Positions 52,627-61,319 of a DNA stretch of 64,000 nucleotides are shown piece after piece. The DNA lies in the NCBI RefSeq assembly GCF_001422325.1, contig NZ_LMMR01000001.1, positions 931,256 through 995,255 on the forward strand, read 5' to 3'. The stretch is from Leifsonia sp. Leaf264 (GTDB lineage: Bacteria; Actinomycetota; Actinomycetes; Actinomycetales; Microbacteriaceae). Every line of letters begins with the position of its first letter. The first letter of the stretch is position 1. The notes under the pieces are model-generated. The model was not told the DNA's origin. It did no database searches and saw only the letters and a list, made by a program, of their open reading frames with translations. The position numbers and the translations under genes are program-made.

Positions 52627-53376
52627 CTACTCGTCGGCGCGCATCTCCCTGTCGCCGTCCGGATGCCAGATGAAGATGAAGTTCACGGCCTTCGACTCAT
52701 CGGCACGGTCGCTGTACGGAGTCTCGCTCGACCACAGCAGCTTGAGGCCGTCGGCGGTGAGTTCGGACTCCGGAGCACAGGTCGCCGCGAACCGCCTCGT
52801 CTCGATGACGACGACGAGGCACACCTGGTGCGAGCGATCACGAGCGAGGTAGAGCGTGTCGAGCCCCGCCGTGACGAGGTGCCGGAAGCTGCCCTCCACG
52901 AGGCTCGCCGGTGGTGAGATCTTCGGCACGTCGGCGGCGGTCTGCGGTGCGTCGAAGCGGGCGAAGGCATCGTCTGCAAGGGCAGAGGTCGGCTCTGCGG
53001 TGGGGGTCTCGCCCGTGAGCGCCTGTGACGAGACCGCACCGATGGCGACACCGACGACGAGGATCGACGCCACGAAGCCCACGGCGATCCAGGGGCGGTG
53101 GGGGCGCTCGGAATGCGAGTGGGCGGTGATTCGACCGTCGACCTCGGAAACGCCCGTTCGGGCGACGGCTGACGGGATCACCGCAGCTGCGTTGTTCTTC
53201 GACGGATGCGTTCTCGCTGACCCAGCGCCAGTGCCGCGTTGCAGCGCCTCGAGCTCGTCGAGCTCACGTGCGGCCGCTGCCCGTTCGAGCTCTGTGAGAG
53301 CATCGGCATCCGCTGCATAGAGCAGACGCTGGAGGCGGCGGATGCGCGCCTCCAGGGAGTCGGGCGCATCCGTCAT
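52627..53376 (-). CDS. Single-pass membrane protein of unknown function
   Basis: The 249-residue protein has a cytoplasmic N-terminal half with a helical charged region (LEARIRRLQRLLYAADADALTELERAAAARELDELEAL), one membrane helix (WIAVGFVASILVVGVAIGAVSS, about residues 97-118) and an extracytoplasmic domain with HLVTAGLDTLYLARDRSHQVCLVVVIETRRFAATCAPE. The layout recalls anti-sigma-like or sensor proteins, but no sigma factor is adjacent. GGGAG precedes the ATG. No family recognised. Confidence 0.7.
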   Translation of the reverse strand: MTDAPDSLEARIRRLQRLLYAADADALTELERAAAARELDELEALQRGTGAGSARTHPSKNNAAAVIPSAVARTGVSEVDGRITAHSHSERPHRPWIAVGFVASILVVGVAIGAVSSQALTGETPTAEPTSALADDAFARFDAPQTAADVPKISPPASLVEGSFRHLVTAGLDTLYLARDRSHQVCLVVVIETRRFAATCAPESELTADGLKLLWSSETPYSDRADESKAVNFIFIWHPDGDREMRADE

Positions 53377-53556
53377 CGCGAGCACTCCCTTCGGGTCGAG
53401 GCAGGCACGACAATCCTGACACCGCGCCGCACGGCAGCGGTAGATGGATGCGCAGATTCGATCCGATCCGAGCTCGCGATGGGGATCGAGACCCGGACAA
53501 CCGCGCGTTCGACCGCCCACGGCTCGACCAAACCGTGAGCAACGACGAGCCGGGAC

Positions 53557-54168
53557 TCAGGTCGCTGGTGCGAGCCGGGCGATGATCGCTCCGTGGGGTC
53601 GAGGCTTGGGGTCACGTCCAGTGCGGGTGTGGGTCTCGATGACCTCGAATCCAGCGGCCTGCAACTCGATGGCGAGAACTTCCGGAGGCCAGCGGTAGGC
53701 CGTGACCACCGCATGTTCGAACGGCTCAACGACCGGCCCGATGAAGAAACCCACCAGAAGAGTGCCGCCCGGCCGGAGGACACGAGAGAACTCGTCGAGT
53801 GGGGCGCGGATCGTGCGCGGTTCATGGTGGATCAGGGAGTACCACGCCAGGATTCCACCGATGCTGCCCGCCGCGTCGGGTAGCCGGTCGAAGCTTCCCA
53901 GCTCGAACGCCGCCCGGGGGTACGTTGCGCGGGCGTGGTCGATGAACTCGGGCACCTGGTCAACGCCGCGGGCGTCGTTGCCGCGCTCGGTGAGGTAGGC
54001 GGTCCACTGTCCCGGGCCGCAGCCCGCATCCAGGAGTGGACCCGTCACCTGTGAAGCCCACGACGTGATCAGTTGCACGTCGGAGGGATGAGCAGAGGAT
54101 ATGGAGCCGATCTTGTCCACGTACTCGTCGGCTCGGTCCGAGTACGCAGCTTCGACGATCGACGACAT
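53557..54168 (-). CDS. Class I SAM-dependent methyltransferase
   Basis: The 203-residue protein has the SAM motif I GPLLDAGCGPGQWTAYLTERG near residue 45, acidic motif II GVDQVPEFIDHAR, and LDEFSRVLRPGGTLLVGFF. It fits the Methyltransf_11/25 group; substrate unknown. The ATG at 54168 lacks a good Shine-Dalgarno. A run of eight G lies 59 bp upstream. Confidence 0.84.
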   Translation of the reverse strand: MSSIVEAAYSDRADEYVDKIGSISSAHPSDVQLITSWASQVTGPLLDAGCGPGQWTAYLTERGNDARGVDQVPEFIDHARATYPRAAFELGSFDRLPDAAGSIGGILAWYSLIHHEPRTIRAPLDEFSRVLRPGGTLLVGFFIGPVVEPFEHAVVTAYRWPPEVLAIELQAAGFEVIETHTRTGRDPKPRPHGAIIARLAPAT

Positions 54169-54226
54169 GAAGGGAAGCCTAGGAGACGAGGCGCGCCGGT
54201 CACCCCTCCCCCACACCGGCCGCTCA

Positions 54227-54234
54227 GGGGGGGG
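54227..54234. repeat. Homopolymer tract G8
   Basis: Eight consecutive G in the gap upstream of the methyltransferase gene. Mononucleotide runs of this length can slip, but it is outside coding sequence, so only promoter effects are possible. Confidence 0.5.
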
Positions 54235-54287
54235 CACACCGAGTGTCGCGGTCAGGGGACCGTTCCACCGTCCGGGGTTCTAGGCCT

Positions 54288-54758
54288 CTATGTCGCCGGG
54301 TTCAGGCCGAGCATCGTCGCAAGGGCGGTGAGTGCGGCGGATTCATGTTCGTTGGTGGCTTCCCCCGAAGTCCCGAACTGGCCATCCTTCGACGCTGCTG
54401 CCGCAGCTGTGGCGATCCTGACCACTTCGGTCTTGAATCCGATTCCGTCGTCACCTGCCTTGTCGTCGATCAGGCGAGTGGCATGCTCGATGACGTCTCG
54501 AAGCCGGTGGAGGTTCTCGTCGGTGTTCTTCGTGGGTCCGGGGTTACCGTTGGGCCCGGCCGAGTCCTCGCGGGCGTCGGTGATGAGCCGGTTGGTGGTG
54601 GCAGGACCGTGTGCGAACTCGCTGGCGCCGGCGAGCATGTTGCGGATCGTGTTGAGCGAGTGATGCGGACCCGACGCGACCACGAACGCCGCCGCGTAGT
54701 ACGGGAGACCACCCACGGTCCGCCACTCCTCCGCAGTGAATACCGATTTCCCCGACAT
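54288..54758 (-). CDS. Conserved hypothetical protein
   Basis: The 156-residue protein begins MSGKSVFTAEEWRTVGGLPYYAAAFVVASGP and is helical and acidic in its second half (DENLHRLRDVIEHATRLIDDKAG; TEVVRIATAAAAASKDG). I recognise a loosely conserved actinobacterial pattern in which a short FTxEEW motif opens the protein, but no function. GAAGAAGGGG precedes the ATG. Confidence 0.7.
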   Translation of the reverse strand: MSGKSVFTAEEWRTVGGLPYYAAAFVVASGPHHSLNTIRNMLAGASEFAHGPATTNRLITDAREDSAGPNGNPGPTKNTDENLHRLRDVIEHATRLIDDKAGDDGIGFKTEVVRIATAAAAASKDGQFGTSGEATNEHESAALTALATMLGLNPAT

Positions 54759-54836
54759 GACTGCCCCTTCTTCTTCGAGCGTGCCCCCGTCGAACTGCCG
54801 CGAGGTCGCGTAATGGCCCACGGATGCGGCCCAGCG

Positions 54837-55658
54837 TCACAGGTCCGCGAGCACCCCTCCGGCGGGCTTCTGCTGCACGCGGCCTCGGATGAAGAACACC
54901 AGCACGAGGCCGGTGACCACGACGGCGATGTTGCCGAATCCCGAGACGGTCGTGAGCATGCCCGTCGCCGGGAAGGCCGTCTGGAGGAAGATGCTCGGAT
55001 CGGTGCTGGCGTGGAGCAGGACCGGCGCGATCAGAGTGCCGGATACGCGAAGCGCGAGGTACATGCAGATGCCGAAGAAGAAGGTGTACACCACCTGCAA
55101 CAGGGTCGGCAGGAGGGCCTGACCGGTGAGCAGGTTGCTGGCGTGGAGGAGGGCGAACAGTCCAGCGGAGACCAGCGCGACCGCGATCTCGGGGTGGCCC
55201 GCTTCCCGCATGATGCGTACGACGTATCCCCGGGTGAGGACTTCTTCAGCGAATCCGATGAACAGGCCCGCCAGCAGCCAGGTCATCACGTACTGGAAGC
55301 CGGCTGCGCTGTAATCGATCGTGAGGAACCGCAGAATGTTGAACAGCAGCACGACGGCGACGGCGACCCACATCCATCCTCGACCGCTGATCGGCTGCGG
55401 ACCGAAGAGATCGCGCAGCCATCCCACCGATGCTCCGAAGATCACCAGGATGACTCCGCCGAGGAAGATCGGCACGACGTACACGAGCAGGACATAGACC
55501 GCGGACTTCGGGTCGGCGGTGTCGGAGACGAACGGAAGCATCAGCAGCGACGCGAGGTTGTAGAGCACGAGATAGCCCACGGCGAGGATCAGTGCCTTCC
55601 ACCACCGGCCGTTGTCCCAGAACCTCGTCCAAGCCGATTTTCCCGTCGTGTCGCGCAC
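54837..55658 (-). CDS. CPBP-family intramembrane metalloprotease
   Basis: The 273-residue membrane protein has about eight hydrophobic segments and the CPBP/Abi motifs: FAEEVLTRGYVV (EExxxR) and LFALLHASNL (FxxxH), with a third histidine in PVLLHASTD. Family members are prenyl-endopeptidase-like membrane proteases, often linked to bacteriocin immunity or protein processing. The GTG at 55658 has GGAGG upstream and is preferred over a more distant ATG. Confidence 0.87.
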   Translation of the reverse strand: MRDTTGKSAWTRFWDNGRWWKALILAVGYLVLYNLASLLMLPFVSDTADPKSAVYVLLVYVVPIFLGGVILVIFGASVGWLRDLFGPQPISGRGWMWVAVAVVLLFNILRFLTIDYSAAGFQYVMTWLLAGLFIGFAEEVLTRGYVVRIMREAGHPEIAVALVSAGLFALLHASNLLTGQALLPTLLQVVYTFFFGICMYLALRVSGTLIAPVLLHASTDPSIFLQTAFPATGMLTTVSGFGNIAVVVTGLVLVFFIRGRVQQKPAGGVLADL

Positions 55659-55854
55659 AAGCACCTCCGGTTCCGGGCACGAACGCCGCGCCGCCGCTCC
55701 AGTCATCGTCTCGGAGATGGGCGGATCAGGCAACTGTCCGCGCACGCGTGAGCCCACGAAGCGACGATGGCCGGATCGCGGAGTAAACCGGCGGGCGCTC
55801 TGCTCGCTGAGTCCTGCGTCTCTGACCGAACACCCTCACGAGCGGTTGCGACAT

Positions 55855-55862
55855 GGGGGGGG
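55855..55862. repeat. Homopolymer tract G8
   Basis: Eight consecutive G just beyond the 3' end of the membrane-protein gene ending at 55867 and about 200 bp upstream of the CPBP gene. It is the second such tract within 1.7 kb. Confidence 0.5.
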
Positions 55863-55866
55863 TGAG

Positions 55867-56256
55867 TCACAGGCCGCGCGGACGCATTCCAACGCGCTTC
55901 GTCGGCGGAGCGGGCCTCAGCAGCAGCTTCATGCCCACAAGGGTGAGGATCGAGCTCGCCAGGCACACGCCGGTCGCAGTCCAATTGCTGTTCACGACGG
56001 TCTGTGGTCCGACCTCGTCATCCGGTGAGTCGTACGTGCAGTTCACACCGAGCGGGAACCACGTTCGTTCACCGGTCGTGATCGTGGACTCGAAATAGGG
56101 GCCACCGACTTCGGGGCGTGGCGCCGACAACGTGCACTGCACCGCTGGGTCGCCTTTGCCATCGAGCGTGACACCGAACGCCAGGGACACGAGGGCCAAT
56201 GCCCCGAAGACGAGCACCAGAACGAGCCCGAGCAGCATGCGAAGGACGGGGTTCAT
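55867..56256 (-). CDS. Small two-TM membrane protein, unknown
   Basis: The 129-residue protein has an N-terminal membrane helix (MLLGLVLVLVFGALALVSLAFGV), an extracytoplasmic loop with paired cysteines (VQCTLSAP; GVNCTYDSP) and a C-terminal helix (TGVCLASSILTLVGMKLLL). No family recognised. Confidence 0.65.
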   Translation of the reverse strand: MNPVLRMLLGLVLVLVFGALALVSLAFGVTLDGKGDPAVQCTLSAPRPEVGGPYFESTITTGERTWFPLGVNCTYDSPDDEVGPQTVVNSNWTATGVCLASSILTLVGMKLLLRPAPPTKRVGMRPRGL

Positions 56257-56388
56257 CGCCACAACCGTAGCTCGCGCTGCGGTCAGGTCATGGCATGAGA
56301 TCCGCCTCGGTGTCGCATCGAGGCATCCTGACGCCATACTTCAGACCCTGCGTCAAGGGGCCCGCACGGGTGAGGGCGGACGTGCACA

Positions 56389-57822
56389 ATGAGCGGATGC
56401 ACCACACCGCACCAGCTCGCCAGCTCGCACTGCTCCCGGCCGGGCATTCCCGTGGCTGAGGCGCAGCCGACATTCGCCGAGGCCGCCGATACCACCGACG
56501 CCGTCGGCGGTGACACGCGACTGCGACGATCGATCACAGGCCCGCTCCTCTTCCTCTTCGTCCTCGGCGACGTCCTCGGTGCCGGCATCTACGCGCTCAT
56601 GGGGGTGTTGTCCGAGGAAGTGGGCGGAGCGCTCTGGCTTCCGCTGCTTCTCGCCCTCGTGATGGCACTCTTCACCGCCGGCTCCTACGCCGAGCTCGTC
56701 ACCAAGTACCCCCGGGCCGGTGGTTCCGCCGTCTACGCCGAACGGGCCTTCAAGCGTCCGGTCGTCTCGTTCCTCGTCGGGTTCTGCATGCTCTCGGCCG
56801 GAGTCGTCAGCGCGGCCGGCCTCGCGCTCGCCTTCGCCGGTGACTATCTCGGCACCTTCATCGACGCGCCACCCATCCCGGCGGCCATCGTCTTCCTGGC
56901 GCTCGTCGCTGCGTTGAACGCCCGCGGCATCCGCGAGTCGATGGCCGGGAACGTGGTCATGACGGTGATCGAGCTCACCGGACTGCTCATCGTCATCGTC
57001 GCCGGAGCGGTCGTACTCGGCTCGGGCAACGGCGAACCGGCGCGCGTGCTCGAGTTCCGCGACGGCGTCTCGCCCTGGGGCGCCGTGCTCGGCGCCACCA
57101 TCATCGCCTTCTACTCGTTCGTCGGTTTCGAGACGTCAGCGAATGTCGCCGAGGAACTGCGGACTCCGCGCAACTATCCGCGGGCTCTGTTCGGCGCCCT
57201 CGCTGTGGCCGGGGCCGTCTACGTGCTCGTCGCCCTCGCCAGCTCGATCACCCTCTCCCCCTCGGAACTCGGCGAGTCGAGTGGTCCGCTTCTCGCCGTC
57301 GTCTCGGCATCCGGCCTCGGCGTTCCGGAATGGCTGTTCAGCGCTATCGCGTTGATCGCCGTCGCCAACGGAGCGCTCCTCACCATGATCATGGCGAGCC
57401 GCATGACCTACGGCATGGCCGAGCAGGGCCTCCTCCCCCGCGTGTTCGGACGGGTGCTCCCGAAGCGCCGCACGCCGTGGGTCGCCATCCTCACCACCAC
57501 GCTCATCGCGATGGGCCTCACCCTGCTGGGCGATCTCTCCGTGCTCGCCGAGACGGTGGTCTTCCTGCTGCTGTTCGTGTTCGCCAGCACCAACATCGCG
57601 GTGCTCGTACTGCGCCGCGACGAGGTCGATCACCCGCACTTCCGGGCGTGGACGGTTCTGCCGATCCTCGGCATCGCCTCCTGCGTGCTGCTTCTGACCC
57701 AGCAGTCGCCGCAGGTGTGGCTGTTCGGAGCGATCGTGCTCGTCGCCGGCGCCGCCGTCTTCCTCATCGCTCGTCGTGTATCGGCATCACGGACCGCGGC
57801 GAAGTCCGGTGCGATCCATTAG
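56389..57822 (+). CDS. APC-family amino acid permease
   Basis: The 477-residue protein has twelve expected membrane segments and the APC first-helix motif LFLFVLGDVLGAGIYALMGVL (GxG near residue 62), plus FYSFVGFETSANVAEELRTPRNYPRA (consensus of APC TM6-7). It would move amino acids or polyamines with protons. ATG 56389 has GAGGGCGG upstream; GTG 56452 would shorten the cytoplasmic N-terminus. The next gene follows by about 100 bp. Confidence 0.88.
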   Translation: MSGCTTPHQLASSHCSRPGIPVAEAQPTFAEAADTTDAVGGDTRLRRSITGPLLFLFVLGDVLGAGIYALMGVLSEEVGGALWLPLLLALVMALFTAGSYAELVTKYPRAGGSAVYAERAFKRPVVSFLVGFCMLSAGVVSAAGLALAFAGDYLGTFIDAPPIPAAIVFLALVAALNARGIRESMAGNVVMTVIELTGLLIVIVAGAVVLGSGNGEPARVLEFRDGVSPWGAVLGATIIAFYSFVGFETSANVAEELRTPRNYPRALFGALAVAGAVYVLVALASSITLSPSELGESSGPLLAVVSASGLGVPEWLFSAIALIAVANGALLTMIMASRMTYGMAEQGLLPRVFGRVLPKRRTPWVAILTTTLIAMGLTLLGDLSVLAETVVFLLLFVFASTNIAVLVLRRDEVDHPHFRAWTVLPILGIASCVLLLTQQSPQVWLFGAIVLVAGAAVFLIARRVSASRTAAKSGAIH

Positions 57823-57923
57823 TGCCCGCATCCGTCACTCGGATGCTCCGGGCCCGACCGGAGGTTCACCCGCGTACGCGACTCGACCTCCCGGTGACCG
57901 CGCACAGGCCGGAGGGGCAGTTC

Positions 57924-58637
57924 GTGACGGCTGATGAAGTCCAGCGGGCTGGACATCGCCTGGTGCGAGCGCCACGACCTCGGGCGCCGCGGCGTCCGAT
58001 CACGTCCACCGGCCTCGTCCAGGCATTCGTGCGGCGCCCGGTCGGTGTGGCGGAGATCACCGCGGACGGCATCCGACTACTCGTCATCGTCAGTGTGCTC
58101 GTCGCCGGGATCGGATGGGGCCCGGTGCAGGTGGGCATCTTCATGCTCGCGCTGTTCGGGGCGCTCGCACCACGGGCACTCCGCATCCGTCCCTCGGTCG
58201 ACATCAGTATCGGCGTGACCATGCTGATCGCAGCGTGGAGCAACGTGTTCGATCTCTACACGGAGATCGTCGGCTGGGACAAGATCGTGCATGCCGCTCT
58301 CACTGGAGCCGTCACGATCCTCGTCGTCACGGCGGCCCAGCGCGGCGGACTCCTGCCGCAGACGGGCTCTCCTCGCTTCGCCCTCGTACTGTCGGGTGCG
58401 GCCGTCGGCCTCGCCGTCGGTAGCATCTGGGAGATGCTCGAGTGGGCGGGGCACACGTTCACCGACGCTGTGATCTTCGTCGGCTACGACGACACCATCG
58501 GAGACCTCGCAGCAGACGGAGTCGGGGGTCTCATCGCAGGCCTCGCCCTGTCGCTCCTCCCCCACGGCGGGTTCTCCCGTGCGACTCCTGCCACCGAGAG
58601 AGCAACAGAGCGCGAGCCCGCCGGTGGTGCTCGATGA
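57924..58637 (+). CDS. YjdF/DUF2238-like membrane protein
   Basis: The 237-residue protein has about six membrane segments and the block VGSIWEMLEWAGHTF...GYDDTIGDLAADGVGGLIAGL, typical of YjdF-like membrane proteins of unknown function. GTG 57924 with GGAGGGGC upstream is the best start; a GTG at 57822 overlapping the APC stop is the alternative. It overlaps the GT2 gene as ATGA. Confidence 0.8.
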   Translation: MTADEVQRAGHRLVRAPRPRAPRRPITSTGLVQAFVRRPVGVAEITADGIRLLVIVSVLVAGIGWGPVQVGIFMLALFGALAPRALRIRPSVDISIGVTMLIAAWSNVFDLYTEIVGWDKIVHAALTGAVTILVVTAAQRGGLLPQTGSPRFALVLSGAAVGLAVGSIWEMLEWAGHTFTDAVIFVGYDDTIGDLAADGVGGLIAGLALSLLPHGGFSRATPATERATEREPAGGAR

Positions 58638-59443
58638 ACCGCCGCCGCGCTCTCAAATCCGTTCCCCCGTCGCCGGCACCGCTCTCAGGACCGCTCCTCG
58701 TGAGCGTCGTCATCCCGGTGAAGGACGACGCCGCCCAGCTCGAGCGGTGCCTCGTCGCTCTTCGATCGCAATCGATCGATCCATTCGAGGTGATCGTGGT
58801 CGACAACGGCTCGACCGACGATACGGCCAGCGTTGCGCAGCGGTTCGGCGCACGGGTCGTCTTCGAGCCCTCGGCTGGGATCGGGATCGCCAGCGCGGCC
58901 GGCTACAACGCAGCAACCGGTGACATTCTGGCGCGGCTGGATGCGGACTCCATCCCCGTGGTCGATTGGGTGGAGACCGTCAGCTCCACGTTCAGCGTGC
59001 GCGACGACGTCGCGGCCATCACCGGGCCGGCGCATTTCACCGACGGGCCTCGATGGCTTCGAGCACCCGCCGCTCTGGCCTACCTCGGCTCCTACTTCGC
59101 GCTCACCGGGATGGCCCTCGGCCACGTCCCCCTGTTCGGATCGAACCTGGCGCTCAGACGGCACGTGTGGCACAGCATCCGCGACGAGGTGCATCTCCAC
59201 GACGCACTGACGCACGATGACCTCGACCTGTCGTTCCACATCGGTGTGCGGAACTCCATCCGGTACATCCCGGCACTGCGGGCCGGCATCTCGATCCGAC
59301 CTCTCAGCGATGGGAGAGGCGCTCTTCGGTGGAGACGCGGAATCCATACCGTGGTGATGCACTGGCCGCACGACCTGCCGTGGCTCCGCATCGCACGACG
59401 GGCGGTATTCCGCGCTCGGGTCCTCGTGCGCTCAGCCGCGTGA
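58634..59443 (+). CDS. Glycosyltransferase family 2
   Basis: The 269-residue protein has the GT2 fold: VSVVIPVKDDAAQLERCLVAL near residue 23, VIVVDNGSTDDTASVAQRFG, and LARLDADSIP as the DxD motif. No membrane helix is obvious. It would transfer a sugar from a nucleotide donor; acceptor unknown. Coupled to the upstream membrane protein by a 4-bp overlap, so the pair may act in envelope glycan assembly. Its 3' end overlaps the converging gene by 12 bp. Confidence 0.87.
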   Translation: MNRRRALKSVPPSPAPLSGPLLVSVVIPVKDDAAQLERCLVALRSQSIDPFEVIVVDNGSTDDTASVAQRFGARVVFEPSAGIGIASAAGYNAATGDILARLDADSIPVVDWVETVSSTFSVRDDVAAITGPAHFTDGPRWLRAPAALAYLGSYFALTGMALGHVPLFGSNLALRRHVWHSIRDEVHLHDALTHDDLDLSFHIGVRNSIRYIPALRAGISIRPLSDGRGALRWRRGIHTVVMHWPHDLPWLRIARRAVFRARVLVRSAA

Positions 59444-59743
59444 CAGCCTCGAGACCGATCCGATCACCAATCCCTCGTCTGTCGACGCCGCGAGGATCAT
59501 CTCTTCCACGACGCCTGGATCGACGGTCGCGTCCACTCCGTGGTCGACGTGGTAGCGCAGCGGGATCGACGGATCCAGCCAGACGGAACTCGTCCCGTCG
59601 CCCACGACGTCCGGCTCGTGCCACGACAGCAGGAACCTCTCGTTCCGCCGCAGCTTCTCGGTGATGGCGGCTCGCAGGTGGACGATGACACTGTCGGCGA
59701 CGACGATCTCGGTTCCGGTCTCGCCGTAGAACATTGAACTCAT
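59432..59743 (-). CDS. DUF7882-like small protein of Microbacteriaceae type
   Basis: The 103-residue protein reads MFYGETGTEIVVADSVIVHLRAAITEKLRRNERFLLSWHEP, followed by SSVWLDPSIPLRYHVDHG. This FYG...LRRxE.FxxSW pattern recurs in several copies per genome in Microbacteriaceae and is sometimes mislabelled as ATP-dependent ligase. Function unknown. ATG 59743 with GGAG upstream. Useful as a lineage marker. Confidence 0.78.
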   Translation of the reverse strand: MSSMFYGETGTEIVVADSVIVHLRAAITEKLRRNERFLLSWHEPDVVGDGTSSVWLDPSIPLRYHVDHGVDATVDPGVVEEMILAASTDEGLVIGSVSRLSRG

Positions 59744-59977
59744 CAGTTGAGGCTCCCCATCCGTCACTCTGAGGCTACGTGTCGGCGCGGGTTGTCGCTG
59801 AGGCTTGACAACCGGGCGCCGATCTCACCCAGCAGCATTACCTTGTTCCCTCCCTATCGGACGGCAAGGAGGTCAGCCCGCTTCGAACGGATTCGTGATC
59901 AACGCCGCTGTAGCGACTTGCATCTGTGCAGTGATACAGCACCGCATTAATTCAGCGATTCCTGTACTGTCGCTCTC

Positions 59978-60316
59978 ATGTCGACCGCCACCGCCTCCGT
60001 AACGCACACCACAGCACTGGCCCGACTCGGGTACGCACTCTCGGACGCGACTCGTGCCGGCGTGCTCTTGGCACTCCGTGAGGCTCCGGCCTATCCATCC
60101 GACCTGGCCGATGCGCTCGGCGTCTCCCGCCAGGTCATGTCGAATCAGCTGGCCTGCCTGCGCGGATGCGGTCTCGTCGAGACCGTTCCGGACGGGCGGC
60201 GCACCTGGTACCGCCTAGCCGACCCACACCTCGCGCCCGCGCTCAACGAACTGCTGCAGGTCGTGCTCTTCGTCGATCCCGACTGCTGCGCCGGAGAAGG
60301 CTGCTCCTGCGCATGA
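59978..60316 (+). CDS. ArsR/SmtB-family metal sensor, CmtR-like
   Basis: The 112-residue repressor has a winged helix (PSDLADALGVSRQVMSNQLACLRGCGLVETVPDGRRTWYRLADP). C60 and C64 in LACLRGCG match the CmtR Cys pair, and a C-terminal cluster C103, C104, C109, C111 supplies a further thiol ligand. CmtR senses Cd/Pb. Its stop overlaps the next gene (ATGA), so it likely represses its own cation exporter. No clear operator was found in the 234-bp upstream gap. Confidence 0.86.
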   Translation: MSTATASVTHTTALARLGYALSDATRAGVLLALREAPAYPSDLADALGVSRQVMSNQLACLRGCGLVETVPDGRRTWYRLADPHLAPALNELLQVVLFVDPDCCAGEGCSCA

Positions 60317-61002
60317 CGGTCCACACGCCTACGCAGTCCGCCGAACGGAAGCACATCCTTCAGCGCCGGATCCGCTGGATCGTCACGGCGACAATCGCGT
60401 ACAACCTGATCGAAGCTGTTGTCGCGCTCACGGCCGGCGCCATCGCGTCCTCGTCGGCGTTGATCGCGTTCGGGCTGGACTCGACCATCGAGGTGCTCTC
60501 CGCGGCGGCGGTCGCCTGGCAGTTCACACGCCGCGACCCCGAGCGATGGGAGACGGGCACGTTGCGCGTCATCGCGGTCGCCTTCTTCGCCCTGGCCGCC
60601 TACGTGACCGCTTCCTCGCTGCTCGCGCTGATCCTGCACGCCGACGTTGAACCCAGCACGCTCGGCTTGGTCATCACGGCACTCAGTGTTCTCGTCATGC
60701 CGTTCCTGTCGCTCGCGGAGCGCCGGGCCGGCCGCGAGCTCGGCTCGGCGACGGCCGTCGCGGACTCGAAGCAGACCCTGATCTGCACCTACCTGTCCGC
60801 AGCCGTGCTGGTCGGGCTCGTCCTCAACAGCCTGTTCGGATGGTGGTGGGCCGATGCGATCGCCGGCCTCGTCATCGCAGCGTTCGCCATCCGCGAAGGC
60901 GTCGAAGCCTGGCGCGGCGACGCCTGCGCCACGTCCGTCGGCATGCTGCTCGAGGACGACCATGAGGACGACCACGCCGACCACGACAGACCCGCGCGGT
61001 GA
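60313..61002 (+). CDS. Cation transporter (CDF-like)
   Basis: The 229-residue membrane protein has about six hydrophobic segments with IASSSALIAFGLDSTIEVLSAAAVAW near residue 43 (the CDF-like metal-binding segment, with Asp and Glu) and ADSKQTLICTYLSAAVLVGLVLN. The tail is rich in His/Asp (EDDHEDDHADHD), a possible metal buffer. It is coupled to the CmtR-like gene and presumably exports Cd, Pb or Zn. Confidence 0.83.
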   Translation: MTVHTPTQSAERKHILQRRIRWIVTATIAYNLIEAVVALTAGAIASSSALIAFGLDSTIEVLSAAAVAWQFTRRDPERWETGTLRVIAVAFFALAAYVTASSLLALILHADVEPSTLGLVITALSVLVMPFLSLAERRAGRELGSATAVADSKQTLICTYLSAAVLVGLVLNSLFGWWWADAIAGLVIAAFAIREGVEAWRGDACATSVGMLLEDDHEDDHADHDRPAR

Positions 61003-61016
61003 CGGATGCCGCGCGG
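60992..61016. terminator. Hairpin terminator over the exporter stop codon
   Basis: CCGCGCGG repeats at 60992-60999 and 61009-61016; the octamer is self-complementary, so the copies form an 8-bp stem with a 9-nt loop that contains the stop codon. It lies between converging genes. No U tract. Confidence 0.55.
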
Positions 61017-61042
61017 ACGTGATCGTCCGATTCTCGAGCCGG

Positions 61043-61234
61043 TCAGAAAGGGCCCGTACCGAGATCGCGTGCAACCCCCGCCGCGTATGCGCGAGCCATC
61101 GCCTCGGCATGGTGCGAATCCTGGGGAGCATCGTCATTCGACGTGGGTCTGGATCTCCTGGCGCGCAATTCGAGCACCACTATGAGTACAACTGCCAGCA
61201 CGAGAATCACAACTGCGGCGATGACGAACTCCAT
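61043..61234 (-). CDS. Short single-TM membrane protein
   Basis: A 63-residue protein with an N-terminal helix (MEFVIAAVVILVLAVVLIVVL) followed by a basic then polar tail ending ARDLGTGPF. GGGGAGGGG precedes the ATG. Unknown; small proteins of this outline are common in actinobacteria. Confidence 0.6.
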   Translation of the reverse strand: MEFVIAAVVILVLAVVLIVVLELRARRSRPTSNDDAPQDSHHAEAMARAYAAGVARDLGTGPF

Positions 61235-61319
61235 GCGCGGTCCCCTCCCCTTGTCGGAACCCTAGCAGCGCCGTTCTCGCGCAGCATCGTCATCTCGACG
61301 TTCCTCGCTCGCGACGGGC

